The position numbers were made by a program, and so were the translations under genes. DNA of 64,000 nt, taken from positions 62,001 through 126,000 of the forward strand of contig NW_020167552.1 of assembly GCF_001641265.1 (NCBI RefSeq). The letters are read 5' to 3'. Under the pieces are notes generated by a model, which was given only the letters and a program-made list of their open reading frames with translations, ran no database searches and was not told the origin of the DNA. Shown one piece after another: positions 24,883 through 34,200 of this stretch. Numbering within the stretch: the stretch's first letter is position 1; every line of letters begins with the position of its first letter. This DNA comes from Pseudogymnoascus destructans (lineage: Eukaryota > Ascomycota > Leotiomycetes > Thelebolales > Thelebolaceae).

Positions 24883-25431
24883 CTAGCTATCTACAGTAAT
24901 TGAATCTAATACCTCTTTGCACGTACGAGCATTATGTCCAACTTGATCGTATGTGCCACATCGTCGTGGTTTCCCTTTCCAGCGCTGACCCTGTGTGGCA
25001 TCACCACCCTCCTCCTCCTGAGTTTGAGTACTCCGTACGAGCTCATCACCTTCCTCAATTGTCAAGCTTCCACCTAATTGAATACGCTTCCTTCGCTTGT
25101 TTGCCCTTCGATTTTTGAGCGCATTCGCCTGCTGTAGCGCCTTGACTTCAGCTTTAAGGAGTGTAGATGAATGGGCCATTATTTGAGCTCCTTTAGCAAG
25201 CTGGTCAAATGCCTCATTTATTGAACTTGGAGAGCTATTCTGATGTCGTACGATTCGATTCTTAAGGTGTGTTGTTTGGAATTCAACTTCAGTCGCATTC
25301 TGGGGTGTCTTTGAGGTCCAAGTCTCCTTTTCAACAGGTGGTGGGGTTGGTGTTTTTAGTCGGAGATCAAGGTGCGAAAGGACAGTATTTGGATTGTACG
25401 GAACTAACCCTATAACTAAGTTAGTAGTATT
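24883..25431 (-). pseudogene. pogo/Fot1 transposase C-terminal relic, cut by a repeat
   Basis: The minus strand reads continuously from GLVPYNPNTVLSHLDLRLKT through RHQNSSPSSINEAFDQL to a zinc knuckle (CGTYDQVGHNARTC). It aligns motif by motif with the C-terminal third of the intact transposase at 51296-52951 (GLLPFDPERVISTLDLKL, RHQNSSPTSI, CGKCGETGHNARTC). The first knuckle region has a changed residue (Tyr for the usual Gly/Cys context). Similarity stops exactly at 25431-25432, where the 660-bp repeat begins, so that repeat probably inserted into this element. Confidence 0.8.
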
Positions 25432-26092
25432 TGTAATGGTGGGTGCACCAGATGTGAGAATCTAGCCACCCAAGGAAAGGGATGATTTTACCAAGACAAC
25501 ACACTGTCTTAGGAAACAGAGCCAAAGGGTCGTAGCTTAGACTATTCCACAACGCAGCAATCAGGTGTATGATGTAGTGGAGTGGTTTAGACAAGTTGTA
25601 ACAAATGTTGAGTCTGAGAACTCAGGGATAAGTCAGAGGTTAGCACCTCACTGACTTTTCAGAAACAAGGAGTAACAAGATCAATGCTTGGAAGCTTGGA
25701 AAAGATGTGGAAGTATGTGATAGTCGATTTTCTGTATTGTCTGCTTGCCCTTTCTTAAGGAAAGGGCAATCCTATTTATGCTAAAGGAGTGTAGTTCTCT
25801 CATTTTCCAAGACTTTCCATGGCTAACCAGGCTTGGTAACTGTAGTCGACGTAAGAGAATCCCATAGAACCATCTCTTAGGTTTGTAGCCTATAGGAAGT
25901 AAAAGGAGGTCCAAGGTCAGAGTACCCCTATAGACAAATTATGTCATAGACAAATTATGTCATAGACAAATTATGTCATAGACAAATTATGTCATAACTT
26001 AACCAATATTGTGGGTAACTAAAGAGCGATGACATGTAATGAATCATAGAGGTTCGTAGGAGCTTTTAGAGCTATCGTTCATGCTCCTAGGC
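25432..26092. mobile_element. 660-bp dispersed repeat, copy A (LTR-like)
   Basis: Starts TGTAATGGTGGGTGCACC and ends near GTTCATGCTCCTA. It is highly similar over its whole length to 56723-57376. It contains four 16-bp ATAGACAAATTATGTC units where copy B has one, and lacks a block of about 45 bp present in copy B. On the minus strand it runs TAGGA...CATTACA, and in copy B a purine-rich tract precedes it, as expected for the 3' LTR of a retrotransposon. No target duplication is visible. LTR identity is inference. Confidence 0.65.
25930..25993. repeat. 16-bp tandem repeat, four copies
   Basis: Four perfect ATAGACAAATTATGTC units inside copy A of the 660-bp repeat. Copy B has a single unit (57269-57285). 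Confidence 0.9.
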
Positions 26093-26236
26093 CTCTAGTT
26101 GGTAGAGATATGTGTAGTGTGGTAGTATGAGCGATGTCATGTAATGAATCATAGAGGGTTGTAGAGATATGCTATGTGGTAATATCGGCCCAGTAACTAA
26201 GGAGCGATGACGTGTAATGAATCATAGATGGTTGTA
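26020..26236. repeat. three copies of a GAGCGATGACRTGTAATGAATCATAGA module
   Basis: The module recurs near 26023, 26128 and 26201, each followed by a TTGTAG-like stretch. The second 660-bp repeat locus has it once (57311). Local partial duplication. Confidence 0.75.
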
Positions 26237-26376
26237 GCAATCGTTGAGTAGTATTGCTCTTGTTGTTGGTGTGATAAGCCAAAATATGTATAGTGACTTG
26301 TAGGTTTGAGAAGGAGATTTCCAAGTTTGCTCTTGAGTTTGATAGCAAACTGAGTGCAACGAATGTCAGTATGACA
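26237..26376 (+). mobile_element. hAT transposase fragment, 140 bp
   Basis: Encodes CRFEKEISKFALEFDSKLSA followed by TNVSMT. It is near-identical to 57481-57620 and, in reverse orientation, to 53816-53904 inside a longer hAT relic. It lies at the same side of the 660-bp repeat as the 57481 copy does. Confidence 0.8.
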
Positions 26377-26599
26377 CCTACGCGTTACAAGTTTCTCTTG
26401 CGAAAATCTAGAAATACTCAAAGCTATTGCAAGAGGATGAAACACAACCTTTACTACCTACGTTAAAGAATTCAGAGAAGCATATTCAAGTATAGAAAGA
26501 TTAGTTTACTCTATTGTTAAGTAGCCCGTCAAAACAGCAATTTCATACTTCATTGCAAGGGATAGAGGGAGTATTAGCAGATGCTTAAACGAGAGTTTG

Positions 26600-26960
26600 A
26601 TTATTCTATGCTATAAGGACAAGTTTAAGGGAGTCAAAATCGCAAAAGCAGAAGCCGTCGTACACTTCAATTTAGGGGTGCTTTAACTGCAGCTCATGCA
26701 CATGCTAGGATTCATCAAAAGGCACAAAAGGAGGTTGACAAGCAAGAGAAGCAAGTTGCTAGAATAGCAAAGGCAGAAGCATTACAAGCAAAGAAGGCTT
26801 TATACCAAGCTGATTAAAGCACAGGAGAGAGAGCAAGAGCGAAAGAAGGAGGTTGCACGGCTTCTTCAAGTACTCCTTCATCTGCCAATCCTATCAACTC
26901 CTATACCACACATTCGACCAAGCTACTATGGCTCTAACAAACACGCAACTAAAACAAACA
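26600..26960 (+). pseudogene. DNA transposase C-terminal relic
   Basis: A plus-strand stretch reads RGALTAAHAHARIHQKAQKE, then VDKQEKQVARIAKAEALQAK, a lysine/alanine/glutamine-rich coiled coil with one stop and frame breaks afterwards. Such tails are typical of fungal DDE (pogo-class) transposases; compare the tail of the element at 58739-60472. The rest of the gene is absent. Family assignment is tentative. Confidence 0.45.
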
Positions 26961-27066
26961 ATACTCCTTACGGGCCAACTGATATTTCCTGTCGCTATCC
27001 CTCCGAGATCTTCTCGCACCCCGTCCTCTAGCCCAGTCTGTGACTTATCCCAAGGCTCAATTCGAG

Positions 27067-27872
27067 TGTCGTTGAGATTCTCAATGCGGGATGATCTAGG
27101 AGTTAACGATGCAATACACTCCGTTGCCTCCTAGTAGTTAACAAGCTGATCTCTCAGAGCATAAGATTGCTCTTTGCGTAGTCTTGTTGATTCTGAAGCT
27201 GTCTCCAACTATCTTTAAATCCATAAGAAGAGTTTGTCAAAAAGCACGATCCAATGGGATACTGGTGATATTTGAGCTTCCCATCATCCCCTCGGGCCGC
27301 ATAACTTAGTGTGCCAAGAACTCGATGGTCTTGCCGTCTGTAGCGAAAGTTTCTACTAGAATCCACAGTCCAAACTTCAACAACGAAGATGAAGTCTACC
27401 TCGACAGCTATGTCCGGTTTTGCCAATACAGCCTACAAAAACGCCATTCTACCTCCCTTTAACTCTAAGCCACCAACGAATCTGAACGAGGCACAAACGG
27501 GCCTCGTTCCCGCGGAACGGCTTCGCCTACAGTGTACGACGACGATGAAAGCTACCAACCAGCCTTCAACCATGCCAAAGTCACAACTTTCGCTACAGAC
27601 GGCAAGACCATTGAGTTCTTCGCACACTAAGTTATGCGGGCCCGAGAGGATGATGGGAAGCTCAAATATCACCAGTATCCCCATTGGATCGTGCTTTTTG
27701 ACAAACTCTTCTTATGGATTTAAAGATAGTTGGAGACAGCTTCAGAATCAACAAGACTACGAAAAAGAGCAATCTTATGCTCTGAGAGATCAGCTTGTTA
27801 ACTACTAGGAGGCAACGGAGTGTATTGCATCGTTAACTCCTAGATTATCCCACATTGAGAATCTCAACGACA
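27067..27872. repeat. large inverted repeat, arms about 285 bp, spacer 233 bp
   Basis: 27067-27351 and 27585-27872 are reverse complements with few mismatches and small indels. Both arms encode, on opposite strands, the same tail: GSCFLTNSSYGFKDSWRQLQ and then NQQDY. The left arm reads on minus and the right arm on plus. The spacer and arms derive from one protein-coding fragment I do not recognise (FATDGKTIEFFAH, DDGKLKYHQYP). It could form a large hairpin. Confidence 0.9.
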
Positions 27873-27933
27873 TGACGACTGAAGGGGGAGCAGGAGATTC
27901 CAATGCATCTCCTGCTCCCACTTCAGTCGTCAT
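27872..27933. repeat. 27-bp perfect-type hairpin, 8-nt loop
   Basis: Arms 27872-27898 and 27907-27933 pair with one mismatch around the loop TCCAATGC. It directly abuts the right arm of the large inverted repeat. Confidence 0.92.
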
Positions 27934-28924
27934 TTTGTTGAACAGAGCTAAGTTCGTCCGTGTCAACTGCGCTTGATCTTGTTGGATTTTGTTGGTGTTA
28001 TCGTTTACGTCGCTGTCGGCCTCCACATTGCGGTTCCCGTCGCTATTGAAATGCCGTTGCCAGAGTAGTAAAGCTGGCGATATTTGTTCTGCTACACGTG
28101 TTCTCTTCGCAAGTAACAAATCTCCTGTATTCGAGTTGCCTCTTTCTTGCTTGCGACGGTGTGGTGCCTTCTACGGAATGTCGTTCTACAGAGGAGCGGT
28201 CTCTATAGTCAGTTGGAAGACCTGATCCTGAGGGGTTAGTATATCTCACGGTTTTCCAAAACGAAGACACTGTTGGTATGCATGCCCACACTTTTACTTT
28301 CAATATTGGCTGCTTGATCTCCTTGCGAAGTGTTGAGGATTTCAAGGTGGGAATGGCAGGCCCCTGGCTTATGAACTCTGCCTTCCATAACGATGAAGCT
28401 GCAACTGTTTGAGAGGTGAAATAGGTCTGTAATAAAGTGATTTGAAAGTTAGTTTCTTGTGTGAAAGACAGGTGTGAATACATGGGGCCGTCAAGACTGT
28501 GCTCTAGCTTTATTGAGGAAATATGCAAATATCATGTTTCTTTGATGCGTTCGTCTGGAATGGGACGTTTTAGATACTAAAGGGTTTGAGGCAAGTCTTT
28601 GATAAGGCAACACGTACGACGATTCGCGCCCCGTATTGGGTATGTAACGCAATATAAATAATCTTTGTCTCCTCTGGCTTAGTCTCAAGCCTGGGTTTTC
28701 CTTGTTCGGAATCGGCAACCTCGGCCCAGCCAAACTATTTAAAAGCACCACTCCGCGAATGGCGTTAACATGCGCGATCGTCGTATCCCCTGCTCCCCGT
28801 GCTACACCCGCGGAGGAAGTCAGTTTTCACCCAACAAGCCCGATTATAGCCAATAGATCTTTAAAATATCTCCATTTTCAATTCCGCTGATATGTACACT
28901 CCCACCTCCCATCTCTTCCCTGCT
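27934..28924. other. decayed sequence, no gene recognised
   Basis: A minus-strand open frame of about 160 codons (28043-28528) has no recognisable domain and an unlikely composition. It may belong to the same decayed gene family as the inverted repeat. Nothing else supported. Confidence 0.4.
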
Positions 28925-29463
28925 CTAAAACTCAACAATCGTATCCCCCTTCCTCTTCCCCCTGAATTCCAACTTTCCCTACGAACCAGTCAGCTCCATC
29001 ACCACCACCACCATTATATCCGCACGCGCGTCCCAAACACCCATCCATCCGGTCCAACGACAAGAGGCCGAAAATACGAACGTAGAGGGTAAGGGGATGG
29101 GTAAACTCACATCCGTCACGAAAGCCCAGTATCCAACAAATGCCGGGACGGCAACCACGTACGCGAACGAGAGGAATGCGGTGCGCTTCGTCCAGCGGAA
29201 GTACTTGTGCCGGTTCACAATCATGTCTGCGGGGGTCAGCACCACTCAATCATCCTTCTCACATCCATTATTCCATCAACGGTATGCTATCGCGGGACCT
29301 TCGGCGTTGTGGGCGGGAAGAGAGGGCTGTGGGGGGACGCACTGTTGTACTTGATGTACGCCGGGTCGATGGACGCTGAGGCAGTGTTAGCAATTGGTCA
29401 CCACAATGCGGGGGAAAGCTAAGGAGCAGATAGAGGAGGGGACGCACCATGAGGGCCTGCCAT
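28925..29463 (-). CDS. NADH:ubiquinone oxidoreductase small subunit, NDUFB4/B15-like
   Basis: A 72-residue protein encoded by four exons: 29448-29463, 29343-29375, 29111-29226 and 28925-28978 (introns 72, 116 and 132 bp, all GT..AG and frame-consistent). It begins MAGPHASIDPAYIKYNNMI, continues VNRHKYFRWTKRTAFLSFAY, has one membrane segment (FAYVVAVPAFVGYWAFV) and ends GKLEFRGKRKGDTIVEF. This layout, with MAGPHG-type start, YFRW motif, single transmembrane helix and a basic tail ending in DTIVEF, fits the small fungal complex I subunit related to NDUFB4/B15 (Neurospora 6.6 kDa type) in the inner mitochondrial membrane. The subunit name is from memory of the family; the gene structure is clear. 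Confidence 0.75.
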
Positions 29464-30019
29464 TTTGAAGGTTGTTGGCGCTGGCCGGGACTTGTTTATG
29501 GTGGGATGTTTCGATTGACGATGCTTGAAGTCGTCGATGTTGCGATACGGCTCGTTGAAGCTAATATATCACGTGATCTTTAAAAGTGGCGTACCGGAAT
29601 TATTGTCGGGCCGGTACATAAGCGCTAGGCCTAAAGTGGTCGCGACCATAATCTTAATTTTATTGACGGCGAGATTTGAGAACAATTTGGATTTTTTAGG
29701 TGAGGATCGGAATATTTGATTAAGTTGAAAGCGCATAAGTCTATTGCCAAAATATAATCTTTGTCATCTTCGAATTCTAGAGCACGACTATACCAGCGAT
29801 CCCCAACTCATGGTAGGGCTAGTACGTCACCGCCGGAACCGATCCCGACGCTCTTAGCTTGTGGGACCACACATCAGGCGCGGCCAAAAAGATATCTCCC
29901 CATATATACCCCATATATACCCCCCTTCCAAACAATCATAATCACCCTGCGCGCATCAAACCTGAGATACCCAAACCTTAACCTTACTCCAAACATCCCA
30001 TATACCTCCAGCGCCCATC
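29464..30019. other. intergenic, divergent promoters
   Basis: Between the complex I subunit (minus) and the GST (plus). Contains a TATCACGTGATCTTT site near 29567. No gene seen. Confidence 0.6.
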
Positions 30020-30950
30020 ATGGCCGACGAATCCACCGCCCCCGCCACCACGGCGCCACCACCCTCCTCCACCCCCGAAATAACACTCTACTGGTAGCCC
30101 CTTCCCTCTCCATCCCCTCCATCTTCGACCCCCCCACTAACCCCCCCCAGGCTCGAGCAATCCCGCTCCCAACGCATCCTCTGGCTGCTCACCGAGCTCT
30201 CCCTCCCCTACAACCTAACCGTCTTCCACCGGGACCCCAAAACGCACTTCGCCCCCCCCGAACTAAAAGCCATCCACCCCCTCGGCAAGTCCCCTGTGAT
30301 CTCCATCAAGCCCGTCCACGGCGGCGCAGACGTCGTGGTCGCGGAGAGCGGTCTCATCGCCGAGTACCTGACTGAGCATTTTGGGGCGGGGACGACGATG
30401 GCGCCGGTGCGGTGGCAGGAGGGGAGGGAGGGGGTGGTTGGGGGGGAGACGGAGGCGTGGATGAGGTATAAGTACCTGCTGCATTATTGTGAGGGGAGCT
30501 TGATGCCGTTGCTTAATGTTTTGTTGGTTTCTATGAGTATGTTATCACCCCACCCTGTGACTTGCTGAAAGATGACGCAAGGCTAATGGGAAAATAGACA
30601 TCAAAAACGCCCCCGTCCCCTTCTTCATCCGCCCCATCACCACCCGCGTCGCCAGCGGAATCAGGACGAACTACCTCGACCCCAACTTCGCGACGCACTT
30701 CGCCTATCTCGAGGAGCAGCTCAAGACCTCTCCAGGAGGCGGAAAATACCTGTGTGGCTCGCACCTGACCGCAGCGGATATATTGATTAGTTTCCCCCTG
30801 ATCGCGGCGAAGGGACGGGGAGGGTTGATTCCGGAGAAGAAGTACCCGCTGTTGAGGAAGTATGTGGATATGTTGGAGGAGGAGGAGGGGTATAAGAAGT
30901 CGATTGCTAAGGTGGAGGAGGTGGATGGGAAGTTTAGCGCTATGATTTAA
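30020..30950 (+). CDS. glutathione S-transferase
   Basis: A cytosolic-type GST, 270 residues, three exons: 30020-30093, 30151-30536 and 30598-30950 (introns 57 and 61 bp; the second has a GGCTAATG branch-like site). After a short Pro/Thr-rich leader, the thioredoxin-like domain starts at EITLYWLEQSRSQRILWLL. It includes HPLGKSPVI (cis-Pro) and ESGLIAEYL, the Glu-Ser pair that binds the gamma-glutamyl group of glutathione. The helical C-terminal domain (from about residue 115) contains GGGKYLCGSHLTAADILISF, the N-capping box region, and ends in KYPLLRKYVDMLEE. It resembles the fungal GTT1/MAK16-neighbour type class; substrate unknown. The first residue pair after LYW (LEQSRS) puts Ser/Tyr candidates near the active site. 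Confidence 0.9.
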
Positions 30951-31290
30951 GGGTGAGGGGAAAGGGATGTATTAGTAATTGGATTGGTGGGTTGATAGGT
31001 AATCCCAGCTCGATATTCTACATGTAGCCTCTATAATTCTACTACTATTTTATACCCTGTTGTTTTTGGACAGTCTGCAGGTGAGAACAGCATAAGTAAA
31101 ATCACTGTTCACATAAAACAATGTAGCAGAACACAGCTAGTAAACTTTCGCACAAAATCTTCTCATTGCAAATATATCACCCCAACAACCTAAACACACA
31201 CACACTAAAAAAAACGCCTCACACACCCACCCAACGCCCTCAATGCGCTCCCCCACTTAAACACATCCCCCCCAGCCAAACATCTCAAGC
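30951..31290. other. convergent intergenic (GST and UTP10 3' ends)
   Basis: AT-rich 3' regions of two convergent genes. No further feature seen. Confidence 0.6.
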
Positions 31291-34200
31291 TTACTGCAAC
31301 ATCGCATCCAAACTCTCCCCCAACACCCCCTCAATCTTCACAATCCATCTATGCGTCTCCCTCTCCACCTCCTCATCCTCATCCTCCTGCAACTCACTAA
31401 TAAACGGCAACATCTCCGGCAACAGCGCCAACCACTCCTCACCCAGTCTCTCCGTAAGCGCCTCCTCAGCCTTCACAGCCGCCAATCTAACAGCCGGCGA
31501 CGTGTCGCGAAGGGACTTCATAATCGCCGCATTGAGCGCCTTGTGGTGGTCTGCTGAGTCCGCGACGGCGGCGAGCTCAACGAGCGCGGGCACGAGGTCA
31601 TCTGACAGCGGTAATGTGGCGGCGTGCGCGAGCTGCGATGTCAGGGCCGGGGCGAGGACGTCAAAGTGCGAAGGGGCCTGGAAGAAGTCGTCCTGGTCGT
31701 GCGCAGCGGCCGCAGCGAGGGTGTGGAGGGCGTGGGACCACAGGGCGCGGGAGGCCGGGTTGGATGGGTCGACGGATTCAAGCGCCGACAGCGCGGATGG
31801 TAGGAGGTAGGTGGTGTAAGATGTGACGATGGACTTGAGGTGCGTGAAGAAGAGGGTAGTAAAGGTAAAGATAGAGCGGAGGCGGAGGAGGCGGCCTTCG
31901 GTGTCCTTCTTTGGGAGGCCGGTGGAGGCCCACTCGAGGAGGTTGGCGAAGATGGGACGGAAGGTCGAGTCGTTGAATTTGTAGATCATCTTGATGGCTA
32001 CGGAGTTGACGAGGTTCTCGATCTCGGTGATTTCGTCCTCGGAGATGTCGGCGTTCGATAGGGTCCATTGGAGGCGCAGGTCGAAGGCGGAGAGGAAGAT
32101 GGTGGAGAGGATGGGGGAGTGCTTGGTCACGGTGAACTTGGTGTGCTTGTCGATTGCGGTGCTCAGAATGTCGAGGTACTCGCGAAGTGCCTGTGGGTGT
32201 TAGTTAGGATTCAGAATATGAGTGGAAGACAACTTACAATAGTACCGGATTCCGCAGCAATCGGCCAGTTCTTCTGCAGGGCAGTGAACATGTTCTTAGC
32301 CTCAATCTGCTTCGCAGCCAGGTCAAGGCAAGCAATTCGGCTCTCGTCAGCCTCAGCCTCGAGATCCGCCTCGGCGGACTTATTAGAAATGACCAGGAGA
32401 GTATCGAGATACGATCCCGAGATCATGTAAGGCAGATGCTCAACAAGAGCATTGATAAATGCATAACCAGCATTGTGCAACTTATCGTTTTGACCACCCT
32501 CCTCCACCGTCTTCGCCATGTACTTTAGAGCAGCGGGGATAGCGATAGGAAGCACCGAAACGATTCCTTCCTTGAGGATATCCACAAGCGACGCCAAACA
32601 CAGCAGCGACATAACCTGAAGGCGCTCATCATCCTGTCCGAGGCACTTCTCACCCGCAATAGTCTCCGCGGCAACTGTAACAGCGTCCAGATCCTTCTTA
32701 CCATACTTCTCTGCGATCTTATCCAAGCAAGAGACTGCGGTATGCTTGTACAGGATATCGCCCGACTCGCGGATGATGGCCGTGAGCTGCGGTAGGAAGG
32801 CTAACATGGCTTGTCTCGCTGCGACGTTGGATTGCTTCTCTTGGTCGACGCGGACCTCGAGGGAGCGAAGGATTTTGCGGCGCAGTTCCTCGTTTGGCCT
32901 GTCGAGGAGGCTCTCAACCGATTTTACGAATTCGCTGGTCGAGAGGAGGCCAAGGACGCGCTCGAGAACGTTGCCACATGCATTGTGCAGCTTCTTGTCC
33001 GCCTTGACTTGGTCGGCAAGGGAGAGAAGGTTCTCCAGCAGAGCGGAGTAGAGCTCACGGACTCTGGATGCATCCATGTCGTCACGCTGAAGAAGTCTGG
33101 CGGTCTGATCAATCAACTTCTTCTCGGAGAGAAGGTGGGGAAGCAGAGTAAGCTGCGTCAGAGCCGAGCGGTTTCCATCCGTAGTGCTCGACTCGGATGA
33201 GCCCAGGAGCATGGCGGAGATTGTCGGTCTTGGCTTCAGAAGGTCCGCAGCGAGATCAAGGTACTTGACGGCAGTCTGGAGCTGCACATCCGCGCTGAAC
33301 GAGGAGGCAAGATCGACGCTGAATGTCTTGATGCTCTCAGTAGCGCCATACTTATCAGCAAGCATACCCAGGACGGCGAACAAGAAGTCCTCAGGTCCCA
33401 AAGTCTGCACAAGCGAAGTATAAAGTCCCTTTCTCCTGTGAGCAGGCACGTGCTCATAAGCAGCGACGAAGCTCAACAAGAGCTCCGCAGCACCAGTGAC
33501 AGGGCCTTCCTTCTCCTTGCGCAGCGAAGAGATAAGTGGCGGGATAACCTCCGCAATAGTCTGCTTGATGACATGAGCAGAGTACTCATCGTTCTGGCGA
33601 AGGACCGAGCTGCCCATGAACGTGAAGATTGGCATGACACTGTGCAGGACAAGTTCTGGCGCCGTGCTAGCAAGGTTGGCAATCAGAAGGAGAGCTGCGT
33701 TTTGGACTTGTGGGCTGGCAGTCTTCTGCACGCAGTCCACGAGCAAGTCGGCTCTGACGGCAGATCGGTCCAACTTGAGACACGGATCCGCCTTGTGCGC
33801 CTTCATGATCGACAGTAAGCTGCTAAGCACAAGACCTTGCAGGTATCCCAGCTCAGATCCAACTTGAGACTTGAAGTGCTGCAGTTCAGATAAGGCGTTA
33901 AAAAGCCCTGGCAGTAGCGCCACGTGCTTCTTGGGGTTCGAGTTATCGACCATCTGGAGAACGAAGGAGACCTTGTGAACAGCGTCGGTGAGCGACTTCA
34001 TATCCTGAACAGGGGTCTTTGCAATCTCGCCATGGCTAACACGGCGACGCTTCGTGGCTGGAGGCATATCTGCAAGTTGTGCGGCCGTTGGCAATTGGTT
34101 GAGGAACGACAGGAGGATGTCCGTCGTAAGGTTAACGCTTCTCAAAAGCTCCATCGCCTCTGCCTGTGCGAACTCGCTATGTCTCGCATCGTCAGAAGGT

